A DNA stretch of 64,000 nt, taken from contig NZ_CP014692.1 in NCBI RefSeq assembly GCF_002005445.1, positions 1,364,001 to 1,428,000 of the forward strand, given 5' to 3'. Made by a program: the position numbers and the translations under genes. Position 1 is the first letter of the stretch; the number at the start of each line of letters is the position of its first letter. The notes under the pieces were generated by a model that was not told where the DNA came from, searched no databases, and saw only the letters and a program-made list of their open reading frames with translations. This document shows, one piece after another, positions 51,374-62,013 of this stretch. This DNA is from Acetobacter aceti. GTDB lineage: Bacteria > Pseudomonadota > Alphaproteobacteria > Acetobacterales > Acetobacteraceae.

Positions 51374-53079
51374 CTTCTGAGCAGAACAATTCTTCTTCGC
51401 AACACTCTGTGGGCAATGAAGACCAGGGCAACGGCAGGTTGCCTGAGGCGAATGTCAGCAAGGCCCGCTTTTCCATCATCTGGCTCATCCCGATCATATC
51501 GGTTCTGATCGCGGGATTCCTGCTATGGCGCAGCCTGTACAACAGAGGCCCGGAAATCCTCATCACGTTCGACACCGCAGATGGCCTGATCAGCGGGCAG
51601 ACGCAGGTGAAGAACAAGGCTGTGACGCTGGGTACGGTCTCTTCCATCACGCTCTCGAGAGACATGCATCATGTTGATGTGCGCGTGCAGATGAACGCCA
51701 GCGCTGCCGGGCTTCTGACCGACAAATCCCGCTTCTGGGTTGTGCGCCCGCGCATCAATGGAGCCAGCGTCACGGGTCTGGAGACGCTGATGTCGGGCGC
51801 CTATATCGCCTTTGATCCGGGTGCGTCAGGCGGACAGCGGGCGACAGACTTTACAGGCCTTGAGTCGCCGCCGGGCATCCAGTCTGATCAGCCTGGCCGG
51901 ACCTACACGCTTGTGGCACCGGCCATCGGCTCCATCGGTCCCGGCGCATCCGTCTTTTTCCGCGATGTCGATGTGGGTGAGGTGCTGGGGTACACCCTTC
52001 CGCCGGGTGGCGTGGGGCCGGTGATGATCCAGTTCTTCGTCAAGGAGCCTTATGATCATTACCTGCATACCAACACGCGTTTCTGGAATGTGTCCGGCGT
52101 CAAGGTCGGATTTGGGGCGGGCGGCCTGAAAGTGCAGATGCAGTCCATTCAGGCGCTTTTCTCTGGTGGTGTCGCCTTCTCGCTGAATCGCAACAGCATG
52201 GAAGATGAGGCCACGGAAGCGCCCGCCAACACCATTTTCCAGCTTTATGATGACCAGGAAAGCGCGGATAACGCCGGCTATCACGAGCGTGTGCCGGTTG
52301 CGACCTATCTGTCGTCCTCGGTTGCCGGTCTTGCGGTTGGCAGTTCGGTTTCAATGTTTGGTATTCAGGTCGGCTCTGTAACGGATATAAAGTTGCAGAT
52401 CGACCAAGCGACCGGACATGCGCGTGTGCGTGTCGGCATGGACATCCAACCCGAGCGGATATTGTCTGAGGATCAGATTCACAGTGAAACCATAGTGAGC
52501 ACCCTGCGCGCACTGGTGGCGAACGGTATGCGTGCATCAGCGGCCAGCGTCAGCATGCTGACGGGTGAAGCCAATATTTCGCTGGATTTCGTCAAGGCAG
52601 GCGGCGACGCCAAAACCTATATGGAAGGCAACACACTTGTGCTGCCAAGTCAGGCAGGTGGTTTCAGTGGTATCATGCAGTCGATGTCGACTGTCGCTGA
52701 CAAGCTTGCCGCCATGCCGCTGGACAAGATCGGCGACAACGCCAACAATCTGCTCGCCCATGCTGATCAGCGCATCAACAGCCCCGAGGTCAGGCAGGCT
52801 CTTGTCAGTCTTCGCGACTCTCTGAAAAGTCTGCATGAGCTTTCGGATAATGCGAACAAGGGGTTGCAGCCTCTGATGAAGCGTCTGCCTGAAATGAGTG
52901 ACCAGCTTGATCGCACTCTGAAAAACGCCAACAAGCTTCTAGGCAGCTATGGAGGGGACACGGACTTCCATCGCAGCCTGCAGGCCATGGTCGTACAGCT
53001 TGGTGAAACGGCGCGTTCACTGCGGTTCATGACCAGCTTCCTGACCAACCATCCTTCTTCGATTGTTACGGGACGCTGA
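51370..53079 (+). CDS. pqiB: MCE-domain lipid transport protein PqiB
   Basis: 569 residues. One N-terminal membrane helix (SIIWLIPIISVLIAGFLLW), then three MCE/MlaD-type domains beginning at GPEILITFDTADGLISGQTQVKNKAVTLG, and repeating near RTYTLVAPAIGSIGPG and VPVATYLSSSVAGLAVGSSV. The C-terminal third is helical and ends near NHPSSIVTG. PqiB forms a periplasm-spanning channel for lipids. Three bases before pqiC. Confidence 0.9.
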   Translation: MTSEQNNSSSQHSVGNEDQGNGRLPEANVSKARFSIIWLIPIISVLIAGFLLWRSLYNRGPEILITFDTADGLISGQTQVKNKAVTLGTVSSITLSRDMHHVDVRVQMNASAAGLLTDKSRFWVVRPRINGASVTGLETLMSGAYIAFDPGASGGQRATDFTGLESPPGIQSDQPGRTYTLVAPAIGSIGPGASVFFRDVDVGEVLGYTLPPGGVGPVMIQFFVKEPYDHYLHTNTRFWNVSGVKVGFGAGGLKVQMQSIQALFSGGVAFSLNRNSMEDEATEAPANTIFQLYDDQESADNAGYHERVPVATYLSSSVAGLAVGSSVSMFGIQVGSVTDIKLQIDQATGHARVRVGMDIQPERILSEDQIHSETIVSTLRALVANGMRASAASVSMLTGEANISLDFVKAGGDAKTYMEGNTLVLPSQAGGFSGIMQSMSTVADKLAAMPLDKIGDNANNLLAHADQRINSPEVRQALVSLRDSLKSLHELSDNANKGLQPLMKRLPEMSDQLDRTLKNANKLLGSYGGDTDFHRSLQAMVVQLGETARSLRFMTSFLTNHPSSIVTGR

Positions 53080-53082
53080 TCC

Positions 53083-53745
53083 ATGGAAAAGAAAAATCTC
53101 ACTACTTCCACTGGGTCTTTTTCTCGTCTGGGAGGGGCATGCCTTCTTCTGGGGCTGGCGAGCGTCACGTTGACTGCATGCAGTTCTTCAGATCCGGGCC
53201 TTTACACGTTGCAGCCTGTTGCAGCTTCTACGTCACAGGTTGCGTCATTCTCTGGGCTGACCACTCCCACTCTGGTTGAAATCCGCAAGCCTACAATTCC
53301 AGAAACGCTCGACCGGGATCGTATTGTTCTGGATGATGGCGGCTACAAGCTGGATGTTTCAAAAAACGATTCATGGAGCGCGCCTCTTTCCGCACAGATT
53401 CCGCACGTGCTGGCGGCTGATCTTCGTCAGCGTCTGCCAGGTACGAATTTCTTCGTTCAGGATGATGCGACATCTACGGAGCCGCAGGCTTTTGTTGAGC
53501 TGGTCGTGACACGGTTTTCGAGAGACAGCTCAGGAAATGCCGTGGTGGAGGCGCAAGCTTCCGTGCATCGTGCTGATGTCGATTCAGCACTTTGGACAAG
53601 ACGATCGATTCATCTTGTAATGCCCGCTGCTTCCGGCACGGAGGGGCTGGTCAGCGCCCTCAGTGCTTTGATAGGGCAGGGGGCAGATCAGATTGCAACT
53701 GATATCCGCTCACTTCCTCCTGCTCCGTCAAATTGCGATAGATAA
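53083..53745 (+). CDS. pqiC: Outer-membrane lipoprotein PqiC (ABC-type transport auxiliary)
   Basis: 220 residues. The signal peptide ends in a lipobox SVTLTAC with lipidated Cys, followed by SSSDPGLYTLQPV, the standard start of the ABC_trans_aux/DUF330 domain, with VVLDDGGYKLDVSKNDSWSAPL in the core. PqiC interacts with PqiB at the outer membrane. Last gene of pqiABC. Confidence 0.9.
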   Translation: MEKKNLTTSTGSFSRLGGACLLLGLASVTLTACSSSDPGLYTLQPVAASTSQVASFSGLTTPTLVEIRKPTIPETLDRDRIVLDDGGYKLDVSKNDSWSAPLSAQIPHVLAADLRQRLPGTNFFVQDDATSTEPQAFVELVVTRFSRDSSGNAVVEAQASVHRADVDSALWTRRSIHLVMPAASGTEGLVSALSALIGQGADQIATDIRSLPPAPSNCDR

Positions 53746-53820
53746 AGATTACGCCTGCACTTTCCCTGGAAATGGGAGGTGTTTTTCGGAGCACCTGATC
53801 AGTTGCATAAAATGTGCCTT

Positions 53821-53843
53821 ACTCCCCTGTCGGTCAGGGGAGT
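53821..53843. terminator. Perfect hairpin between pqiABC and the convergent efflux operon, no T-tract
   Basis: ACTCCCCTG at 53821-53829 with its exact complement at 53835-53843 and a 5-base loop. Neither side has a T-run. It lies 76 bp past the pqiC stop and 89 bp past the oprM-like stop. Confidence 0.55.
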
Positions 53844-53931
53844 ATACAGACGCTCTTTCATAAACTGCCCTCTGTTCAGACACTTTGTTGAATCAGCATT
53901 GGGCAGCGCAGAAAACAGTTTCCAGCTTTCT

Positions 53932-55488
53932 TCAATTCTTGTCCTTCTGGATAAAGCTTGGAAGGAACGGGTTATCCGTCTGCATGGACCCCTTGCTCGG
54001 CAGGGAGGACTCATCCCAGCCACCGCCAAGCGCCTCGATCAGGCTTACGGAATCCACCATACGGCTTTGCTGGATTGACAGCGCCGTTTCGGCATTGGAC
54101 AGGGCTGTGACCTGCGCCGTGATGACGGTGGTGTAAATCTCCGTGCCTGCCAGATACTGGTTCATGGCAACAGTTGCGGCCTTGTTGGCGGCATCCAGAG
54201 CGATTGCCTGCTGGGTTGCCTGCTCTGACAGAATACGCAGATTGGAAAGCTGATCCTCAGTTCCCTGCAACGCCGTCAGGACTGTCTGACGATAGGCTGC
54301 GGTGTAGCTGTCATAATTCGCGTTGGCTTCATGAACGGCTGCCGTACGGGCTCCACCTTTAAAGATGGTTTCCGTCGCAGCGGCACCCAGCGACCAGATC
54401 CGGTTGGCCACCTGCACAAGCGCTCCGACAGGATCACCGCTGTAGGAGTAAGACGCCGTCAGTTTAACATCCGGATAGAAGGCCGCGATCGCAGCGCCGA
54501 TCTGGGCGTTGTATTCCTCCATCCGTCGCTCCGCCGCTGCAATATCCGGACGACGTTGCAGCAGGTCGGCAGGCACCGAAACCGGAATGGCGGGGACAGT
54601 ATCAGGCAGGCGACCGGGTGCTATGGTCAGATCGGCGGGAGCTTCGCCCATCAGTACGGCGATGGCGTGTTCATATTGCGCCCGGGCAATCCCGGCCTGC
54701 ACTTCCTGCGCGCGGGTCTGCTCCAACTGTGTCTTTGCCTGAAGCAGGGCCGTTGGTTCAGCAACGCCCGCGTTATACTGGTTCAGTGTGATCTGGTAGG
54801 AATGTTCGTAAAACTGAACGGTCCTGTGCAGAAGATCTTTTAGACTGTCCTGATACCGCAGGTTGAAATAGGCGGTTGCAAGCTGCGCCTGATAGGACAG
54901 CCTGGCATTCGCGAGGTCAGCGGCGCTTGCCTGCGCCTCTGTGACCTGCGCCTGAATCTGCCGGCGGATCGCGCCCCACAGATCAAGATCCCAACTGGCC
55001 GTGGGCCCCATGCCATAAGTGTTTTCCGTCGAATTGGACGGTCTATAGGTCGTCGAGGTCGCGCCTGAGCCGTAATTGACCAGAACGCCTGAAGACGCGT
55101 TGCGCGAGCCGCGGCCTGTGCTGTTGCGGTTGAAGTTCAGCGAGCCGCTCAGGGTCGGGTAGAGCTGCGCCCGAATGGCGTTGATCGCAGCACGGGCGTT
55201 GCGATACCGCGCTTCATATTGAATGACATTCTGGTTGTTGATTTCAACCTTGTCTTCCAGTCCGTTGAGGATGGGATCGTTATAGATCTCCCACCACTTG
55301 CCTTTGGGCGCAGCCGCCAGCGCGGGATTGGCGTATTGCCAGCCCGGAGCAGGCTTCAGTTCCTTGAACCTGGGTGAGATGATGGCCGTGGGTCGTTTGT
55401 AATCCGGGCCAACCATGCAGCCGGACAGCAGGAACGGCGCCAGAAGAAGGGCGATGCGACGGCGGGAGGGGCGAGTATGGGTCTTCAT
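53932..55488 (-). CDS. Outer-membrane efflux lipoprotein (OprM/NodT family)
   Basis: 518 residues. Signal peptide with lipobox FLLSGC, then MVGPDYKRP typical of NodT-family channels, and two OEP repeats (SWDLDLWGAIRRQIQAQ and QRRPDIAAAERRMEEYNAQIGAA). It forms the trimeric outer-membrane duct of a tripartite pump. The stop is close to a convergent hairpin. It lies six bases after the second RND permease gene and closes the operon. Confidence 0.94.
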   Translation of the reverse strand: MKTHTRPSRRRIALLLAPFLLSGCMVGPDYKRPTAIISPRFKELKPAPGWQYANPALAAAPKGKWWEIYNDPILNGLEDKVEINNQNVIQYEARYRNARAAINAIRAQLYPTLSGSLNFNRNSTGRGSRNASSGVLVNYGSGATSTTYRPSNSTENTYGMGPTASWDLDLWGAIRRQIQAQVTEAQASAADLANARLSYQAQLATAYFNLRYQDSLKDLLHRTVQFYEHSYQITLNQYNAGVAEPTALLQAKTQLEQTRAQEVQAGIARAQYEHAIAVLMGEAPADLTIAPGRLPDTVPAIPVSVPADLLQRRPDIAAAERRMEEYNAQIGAAIAAFYPDVKLTASYSYSGDPVGALVQVANRIWSLGAAATETIFKGGARTAAVHEANANYDSYTAAYRQTVLTALQGTEDQLSNLRILSEQATQQAIALDAANKAATVAMNQYLAGTEIYTTVITAQVTALSNAETALSIQQSRMVDSVSLIEALGGGWDESSLPSKGSMQTDNPFLPSFIQKDKN

Positions 55489-55494
55489 TCCGCG

Positions 55495-58400
55495 TCAGGC
55501 GTCCTGAGGGTTGGCGTGAGGAAACAGGCGATTACGGCGACGTTTGTCAAACCGTAGGGCGAGGCGATCCAGCGTCAGATAGACAACCGGAGTTGTGTAA
55601 AGGGTCAGGGCCTGGCTGACCAGAAGCCCGCCCACGATGGCGATACCCAATGGGCGGCGCATTTCCGCTCCATAGCCGTGGCCATACACCAGCGGCAGGG
55701 CTCCAAGGGCAGCAGCCAGTGACGTCATGATGATAGGACGGAAGCGGAGCAGACAGGCTGTGCGTATGGCTTCGAACGGAGGGATATTGTTTTCCCGCTC
55801 GGCGGTGATGGCAAAATCCACCAGCATGATGGCGTTCTTTTTCACAATGCCGATCAGCAGGATCACCCCGATCATGGCGATCAGGGAGAAATCCTCGCCG
55901 AACAGTTCAAGCGCCAGCAATGCGCCGACACCGGCGGAGGGCAGGGTGGAGAGAATGGTCAGCGGGTGCACATAGCTTTCGTAGAGAATGCCAAGAACGA
56001 CATACACGGCGACCAGAGCTGCCAGAATGAGAAGAGGCTCATCATTGACCGACTTCTGGAACTGCGCTGCATTTCCCGCAAAGCTGCCGTGGATGGTAGT
56101 CGGCATGTGCAGCGCCACGGTCTCGTCCTGAATAATCTGCACGGCGCGACTGAGCGCGACGCCTTTCGCCAGATTGAACGAAATGGTGGACGCCACGGAC
56201 TGGCCTTCATGATTGACCGAAACCGGTGTCCGCGACGGGATGATATCGGTGATGAAAGTCAGCGGCACCATGGAGGCGCGCCCTGTCGACACGGCGGAAC
56301 CGTTGGAGGCCGAAGCGCCCCCCGCCAGTTTGTTGGCAATCTGGTTCCTGAAATTCTGACTGCTGATACTGGCCTGCGTGCTGCTGCTTGTGCTGGCCTC
56401 ACTCGTGCTCGTTCTGACACGGATGGTGTTGGAAGCGGTCCCGCCCGCAGCCGTACCGCCGGTTGTCGCCACCCAGACCTGACGGATGGTGTTCGGATCG
56501 CTCCAGAATTCCTTGGAGGCCTCCATGACGACCCGATACTGGTTCAGCGTGTTGTAAATGACGGAAGCCGCGCGCTGTCCGAATGCATCGTAAACCGTGT
56601 TGGCGATCAGCTGTGGCGTAATCTGGAAACGCGCGGAAGTGTCGCGGTCTATTTTTGTGACGATGGCGGAACCGCCTTGCTGCACGTCACTGGAAAGGTC
56701 GAGGATTTCCGGATGTTTGCGCAGTTCAGCCATGAGCTTGGGCGCCCAGCTGTAAAGCTCCGTCGCTGAGTCGCCCTGCAACGTATACTGATAGGATGCA
56801 TTACCCTGTCGCGCCCCGGCCCGCACGCCGCCCGGTTCCATCAGAAAAAACTGTGCGCCGACAAGATCATGAAGGTGGTTCGCAATACGCAGCATCAGGC
56901 TCTGGGCCGGTCCACGCCCGCTCTTGTCCTTGAGTTGCAGGAAGAGGCTGGCCTGATTGGACGAACCACGGCCGCCGACAAAACCGGCAATGCTGACCAC
57001 TTCCTTTTCCTGAAGGACAGCTTTTTCGACCGTGTCGATTTTCTGCGTCATGGCCGTAAAGGAGATGGACTGGTCACCTATCAGATGGCCCATCAGCATG
57101 CCTGTGTCTTCTGTGGGAAAGAAGCCTTTCGGCATCGCCATAAAAACAACAACCATCAGAATAATTGTCGCCGGAAGACTGAGCAGGACAAGCCGGTTAT
57201 GCCGCAGTGCAACATCGAGCGTGCGGGCATAGCCGTTTTCCACAGCGGTAATGGCGGAGCCGAACAGCGCTCCCAGCCAGGTCGTGAATCTGTGCCACCA
57301 GTTCGGGGAGGCGGGCTTACTGTCTGCATGCATGTGCGGACGCAGGATACGCGAAGCCAGCATCGGGGTGAGGGACAGGGACAGAAGCATGGAAATGACG
57401 ATGGTGATGGAGACCGTCATCGCCAGTTCATGAAACAGCCGTCCAGCCAGTCCGCCAAGCAGCAGGATAGGCAGAAACACCGCCACCAGCGACACGGTAA
57501 TCGAGATGACCGTGAAGGCCACTTCTTCGGCACCCTGAAGCGCCGCTTCTCTTGGCGGCACGCCTTCCTCGATGTGACGGGCGACGTTTTCAAGCACGAC
57601 AATCGCGTCATCCACCACAAAACCGGTCGAGACCGTCAGGGCCATCAGCGACATGTTGTCGAGTGAGTAACCCAAGAGCCGCATGACGCCGAAGGTGGCG
57701 ATGATCGAGGTCGGCACCACAATGGCCGGGATCAGCGTCATCCGCAACGAACGCAGGAACGCCAGCGTCACCAGCACAACAAGTATGACGCCGATGACCA
57801 GCGTGGTCTGGGTATCTTCCAGCGAGGCGCGAATGGTCAGCGAACGGTCCAGCGCCAGATGCAGCGATACGTCCTGAGGCAGCGCCGTGCGTAACGCCGG
57901 CAGCATGGCCTTGATCTGGTCGATCGTGTGGATGACGTTAGCGCCAGCCTGCGGGAACACGACCCCGATCACGGCCCGTTGCTGATTGAAGAAACCGGCA
58001 TTCCGGAGATCTTCCACACCGTTGCTGACCACCGCTACATCCGACAGACGTACCGGCCGGTTGCTGCGGTAGGCGATGATCAGGTCGCGATAGGCCTGCG
58101 CCGAACGGGCCTGATCGTTGGTGTCGAGTGTGAAGCGCAGGCCGTTCTGGTCGATGATGCCCTTCGGCGTATGCGCGTTGGCCGAGGCCAGTGCGGCGCG
58201 GACATCCTCGAAGCCGATGCCATACTGGAACAGCTTTAGCGGATTCATCTCGACGCGCACGGCGGGCAGCGCGCTCCCCGCAACCTGCACCATGCCGACG
58301 CCACGCACCTGCGAAAGATGCTGCTGCAACACGTTGCTCGCCAGATCATACAACACGGCCGCAGTGCGTGTCGGCGACGTCAGGGCCAGAATGAGAACCG

Positions 58401-58812
58401 GAGCGCCGTTCGGGTTGGCTTTGCTGTAGCTGGGATTCTGCCGCAACGAAGACGGCATGTCCGCACGGGCGGCCTGAAGCGCCGCCTCGACGTCGCGTGC
58501 CGCACCATTGATGTCACGGTTCAGCTCGAACTGGAGCATGATCCGGACCTGATTCTGCGTCGATTGCGAGGTCATTTCAGTCAGACCGGCAATCTGCCCA
58601 AGGCGACGTTCCAGAGGGGCTGCTACCGAACTGGCGATTTCCTCCGGTGAGCCGCCAGCCTGCTGCGCCTGCACCATGATGACAGGAAAATCGACATTCG
58701 GCAGATCTGAGACAGGCAGCTTCAGATAACCGAAAATCCCGGAAATCAGCAGCGCCACCGTCAGCAGGGTGGTGGCGACCGGCCTTTCAATGAACAGACG
58801 GCAGGGGCTCAT
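55495..58812 (-). CDS. RND efflux permease, MdtC-like
   Basis: 1105 residues, longer than the usual 1020-1040. Twelve membrane helices and two large periplasmic loops; proton-relay Asp pair in [13 protein letters not shown] of helix 4 and FFPTEDTGMLMG in the second half. The N-terminus [23 protein letters not shown] is that of the MdtB/MdtC group. An extra stretch of about 65 residues rich in Ser, Thr, Ala and Gly sits at about residues 778-847, in the periplasmic region that faces the outer-membrane duct. It is likely to form a mixed trimer with the other permease, six bases upstream. Confidence 0.92.
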   Translation of the reverse strand: MSPCRLFIERPVATTLLTVALLISGIFGYLKLPVSDLPNVDFPVIMVQAQQAGGSPEEIASSVAAPLERRLGQIAGLTEMTSQSTQNQVRIMLQFELNRDINGAARDVEAALQAARADMPSSLRQNPSYSKANPNGAPVLILALTSPTRTAAVLYDLASNVLQQHLSQVRGVGMVQVAGSALPAVRVEMNPLKLFQYGIGFEDVRAALASANAHTPKGIIDQNGLRFTLDTNDQARSAQAYRDLIIAYRSNRPVRLSDVAVVSNGVEDLRNAGFFNQQRAVIGVVFPQAGANVIHTIDQIKAMLPALRTALPQDVSLHLALDRSLTIRASLEDTQTTLVIGVILVVLVTLAFLRSLRMTLIPAIVVPTSIIATFGVMRLLGYSLDNMSLMALTVSTGFVVDDAIVVLENVARHIEEGVPPREAALQGAEEVAFTVISITVSLVAVFLPILLLGGLAGRLFHELAMTVSITIVISMLLSLSLTPMLASRILRPHMHADSKPASPNWWHRFTTWLGALFGSAITAVENGYARTLDVALRHNRLVLLSLPATIILMVVVFMAMPKGFFPTEDTGMLMGHLIGDQSISFTAMTQKIDTVEKAVLQEKEVVSIAGFVGGRGSSNQASLFLQLKDKSGRGPAQSLMLRIANHLHDLVGAQFFLMEPGGVRAGARQGNASYQYTLQGDSATELYSWAPKLMAELRKHPEILDLSSDVQQGGSAIVTKIDRDTSARFQITPQLIANTVYDAFGQRAASVIYNTLNQYRVVMEASKEFWSDPNTIRQVWVATTGGTAAGGTASNTIRVRTSTSEASTSSSTQASISSQNFRNQIANKLAGGASASNGSAVSTGRASMVPLTFITDIIPSRTPVSVNHEGQSVASTISFNLAKGVALSRAVQIIQDETVALHMPTTIHGSFAGNAAQFQKSVNDEPLLILAALVAVYVVLGILYESYVHPLTILSTLPSAGVGALLALELFGEDFSLIAMIGVILLIGIVKKNAIMLVDFAITAERENNIPPFEAIRTACLLRFRPIIMTSLAAALGALPLVYGHGYGAEMRRPLGIAIVGGLLVSQALTLYTTPVVYLTLDRLALRFDKRRRNRLFPHANPQDA

Positions 58813-58818
58813 GCCCGA

Positions 58819-61800
58819 TCAGCCCTGTTCACCGGCTGGTCCGGCTACAGGTGCTTCATGGGCATTGCTGAAACGACGGTTCCATTTCTGGGCCATTGTA
58901 TCGAGCGCGAGGTAAATGACCGGCGTGGTGAATAGCGTCAGAAGCTGGGACACGGCGAGACCACCGACAATGGCGAGACCCAGCGGACGCCGCAGTTCGG
59001 ACCCCGTTCCGGAAGAAATCACCATCGGCAGCGCGCCGAGCATGGCGGCCAGCGTGGTCATCAGGATGGGGCGGAAACGCAGGGTCGCGGCCTGCCGGAT
59101 CGACTGGAGCGAGGACATGCCATGCTCGCGCTCCGCTTCCAGCGCGAAGTCGATCATCATGATGGCGTTTTTCTTGACGATGCCGATCAGCAGCACGAGG
59201 CCGATGATCCCCATCACGTCCAGCCCCGCGCCGGAAATCCGCAGCATCAGCAGCGCGCCGATCCCGGCGGAGGGCAGGGTCGAGAGGATCGTGACCGGAT
59301 GAACGAAACTCTCATAGAGAATGCCGAGTACGATATAGACCGCGATCAGCGCCGCCGCGACGAGGAACAGCTCGTTGCTCAGAGAACCCTGAAACGCCGC
59401 CGCGGTGCCCTGAAAGGACGTCTGGAAAGCGGCAGGAAGTTCAAGCTTTTTCTCGACTCGCCGGATGGCGTCCGTCGCCTGCCCAAGCGCATAGCCTTCC
59501 GACACGTTGAAGGAGATGGTCGTGGCGGGGAACTGACCGAAATGTGTGATCAGCAGAGGTGCTGTCTCGCGTGTGATGGTCGTGACAGCAGCCATTGGAA
59601 CGAGGCCGGAAGTCGGGGACCGGGTCGGACCGGAGGTGCTCTCGCCGGAGTTGCCGGAGATGCCCGGCAGATAAAGCTGATCGAGCGAGGACAGGTTTTT
59701 CTGGAAAGCCGGGTCAGCTTCCAGAATCACGCGATACTGGTTCGACTGGGTGTAGATGGTTGAAATCTGCCGCTGACCGAACGAGTCATACAGCACGTTG
59801 TCGATGGTCTGTGGCGTGATCGAATAGCGCGCGCCGGTGGAGCGATCGAGCGTGACCCGGGCCACCAGTCCTTCCGCCTGAAGGTCGGAGGTAACGTCAG
59901 ACAAAGACGGTTCCTGCTGCAACGCATCCACCAGCTTCGGAATCCATGTCCTGAATTCGTTGTAGTCCGGATTTTCCAGCAGGAACTGGTACTGTGTGGC
60001 CGCGACTGTGGTGTCGAGCGACAGGTCCTGCACGGGCTGGAGATAGAGCCTGATGCCCGCGATATTCGAGGTTTCCTCATTCAGGCGTGCCGCGATTTCC
60101 TGTGCCGACGCGCTGCGCTCGTCATGCGGCTTGAGATTGATGAGGAACCGGCCCTGATTCAGTGTCGCGTTCTGGCCATCCACGCCCACGAAGGAAGAAA
60201 GCGACACGACATCCGGATCTTTCAGGATCGCCTGAGCCAGCACCTGCTGATGCGTCTTCATCGCGTCGAAGGAGGTAGCCTGAGCCGCGACGGAAATGCC
60301 CTGAATGACGCCGGTATCCTGCACCGGAAAGAATCCCTTGGGGATTTCCCACGCCAGAAAACCGGTCAGCAGCAGGGTCGCGCCAAAGACCAGAAGCGTC
60401 GTGCCTGAATGCGCCAGCACCACGTCCAGCGCCCGGTCATAGGCGGCGATAACCCGGTTGGTGGCGACCTCCATACGGGCGGACCACCGCTGGAACCATG
60501 TCTTGGCGTCTTCCACCGTGTGCGGGCGTTCGCTCAGCAGGCGGGCGCACATCATCGGCACAAGCGTCAGCGAGACGACAGCGGACAGGATGATGGTGAT
60601 GGCCAGTGTCAGCGCGAATTCGTGGAACAGACGTCCGATCACGTCGCCCATGAACAGCAGCGGGATCAGCACGGCGATCAGCGAGATGGTCAGCGAGATG
60701 ATGGTGAACCCGATTTCGCCCGCGCCTTTAAGGGAGGCGGTCATCCGGTCATCGCCCTGCTCGATATAGCGGGAGATGTTCTCGATCATGACGATGGCGT
60801 CGTCCACGACAAAGCCGGTGGCGATGGTCAGCGACATGAGTGAGAGATTGTCGAGCGAAAATCCGAGCAGGTCCATGACAGCGAAGGTACCGACAATGGA
60901 GAGCGGCACGGACAGGCTGGGAATGATCGTAGCCGGGACGTTGCGCAGGAACACGAAGATCACCGCAACGACCAGCGCCAGCGCCAGAAACAGCTCGAAC
61001 TCGACGTCCGCGACAGAAGCGCGGATGGTGGTGGTGCGGTCTGTCAGGGGAACGATGTCGATCCCCGGTGGCATGGATTCCTGAAGTCTGGGCAGGATCG
61101 CCTTGATGTTGTCCACGACGGCGATCACGTTCGCGCCGGGCTGACGCTGCACATTCAGTACAAGGCCGGGAGCTGTATTGGCCCATGCCGCAAGCTGCGT
61201 GTTTTCAGCGCCGACAACGACAGTGGCGACATCGCGTAATCGGACCGGTCCGTTATTCTGATAGGCGATCACCTGATTCAGAAGCTGTGTCGCGTTGGCG
61301 ATCTGGCCATCCACGCGCAGGGTCGAGGCGCGCTGTGCGCCATCGAAGGTGCCTGTGGGGGAATTGACGTTCACGTTGCCGATCGTGGTCCGCAGCGTGT
61401 CGAGGTCGAGGCCGTAGGACGTCAGTTTGGGAATGTTGACGCGTACCCGGATCGCCTTGCGGTTGCCGCCCGAGAGAGTGACAAGGCCGACACCGGAAAT
61501 CTGGCTGATCTTCTGCTCCAGCCGTGTATCGACGTAGTCTTCGACTTCCGGCAGCGGGATCGTTTTCGAGGTGATCCCGAGCGTCAGCACGGGGGTGTCG
61601 GCGGGATTGACCTTGGCGTAGGTGGGCGGCGCGGGCAGATCGGTCGGCAGCAGCGAATTGGCCTGATTGATCGCGGCCTGGACTTCCTGTTCGGCCACGT
61701 CCATCGACATGCTCAGCCCGAAGCGGAGCGTGACGACGGAAGCGCCCCCCGAGGAACGGGAGGTCATCTGGTCCAGCCCCGGCATCTGCCCGAACTGGGT

Positions 61801-62004
61801 TTCCAGCGGCGCTGTGACGGAGGTGGCCATGACATCCGGACCCGCGCCCGGATAGAAAGTCTGCACCGTGATGGTCGGATATTCGACCTCAGGCAGCGCG
61901 GATACGGGGAGGAAATGATAGCCCAGAAGGCCGGCGATCAGGATCGCCACCATCAGCAGGGTGGTGGCGACGGGCCGTTCGATGAAGATGCGCGAGGGGT
62001 TCAC
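58819..62004 (-). CDS. RND efflux permease, MdtB-like
   Basis: 1061 residues. Same architecture: [25 protein letters not shown], proton-relay Asp pair in [26 protein letters not shown], and [18 protein letters not shown] Gly/Ser/Thr-rich insert of about 20 residues (around 778-800) lies at the place of the larger insert in the partner permease. In MdtABC the B and C subunits assemble as a 2:1 trimer that exports bile salts, novobiocin and other toxic compounds; substrates here are inferred. Ten bases after the adaptor gene. Confidence 0.93.
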   Translation of the reverse strand: MNPSRIFIERPVATTLLMVAILIAGLLGYHFLPVSALPEVEYPTITVQTFYPGAGPDVMATSVTAPLETQFGQMPGLDQMTSRSSGGASVVTLRFGLSMSMDVAEQEVQAAINQANSLLPTDLPAPPTYAKVNPADTPVLTLGITSKTIPLPEVEDYVDTRLEQKISQISGVGLVTLSGGNRKAIRVRVNIPKLTSYGLDLDTLRTTIGNVNVNSPTGTFDGAQRASTLRVDGQIANATQLLNQVIAYQNNGPVRLRDVATVVVGAENTQLAAWANTAPGLVLNVQRQPGANVIAVVDNIKAILPRLQESMPPGIDIVPLTDRTTTIRASVADVEFELFLALALVVAVIFVFLRNVPATIIPSLSVPLSIVGTFAVMDLLGFSLDNLSLMSLTIATGFVVDDAIVMIENISRYIEQGDDRMTASLKGAGEIGFTIISLTISLIAVLIPLLFMGDVIGRLFHEFALTLAITIILSAVVSLTLVPMMCARLLSERPHTVEDAKTWFQRWSARMEVATNRVIAAYDRALDVVLAHSGTTLLVFGATLLLTGFLAWEIPKGFFPVQDTGVIQGISVAAQATSFDAMKTHQQVLAQAILKDPDVVSLSSFVGVDGQNATLNQGRFLINLKPHDERSASAQEIAARLNEETSNIAGIRLYLQPVQDLSLDTTVAATQYQFLLENPDYNEFRTWIPKLVDALQQEPSLSDVTSDLQAEGLVARVTLDRSTGARYSITPQTIDNVLYDSFGQRQISTIYTQSNQYRVILEADPAFQKNLSSLDQLYLPGISGNSGESTSGPTRSPTSGLVPMAAVTTITRETAPLLITHFGQFPATTISFNVSEGYALGQATDAIRRVEKKLELPAAFQTSFQGTAAAFQGSLSNELFLVAAALIAVYIVLGILYESFVHPVTILSTLPSAGIGALLMLRISGAGLDVMGIIGLVLLIGIVKKNAIMMIDFALEAEREHGMSSLQSIRQAATLRFRPILMTTLAAMLGALPMVISSGTGSELRRPLGLAIVGGLAVSQLLTLFTTPVIYLALDTMAQKWNRRFSNAHEAPVAGPAGEQG

Positions 62005-62013
62005 GGTCAGGCG

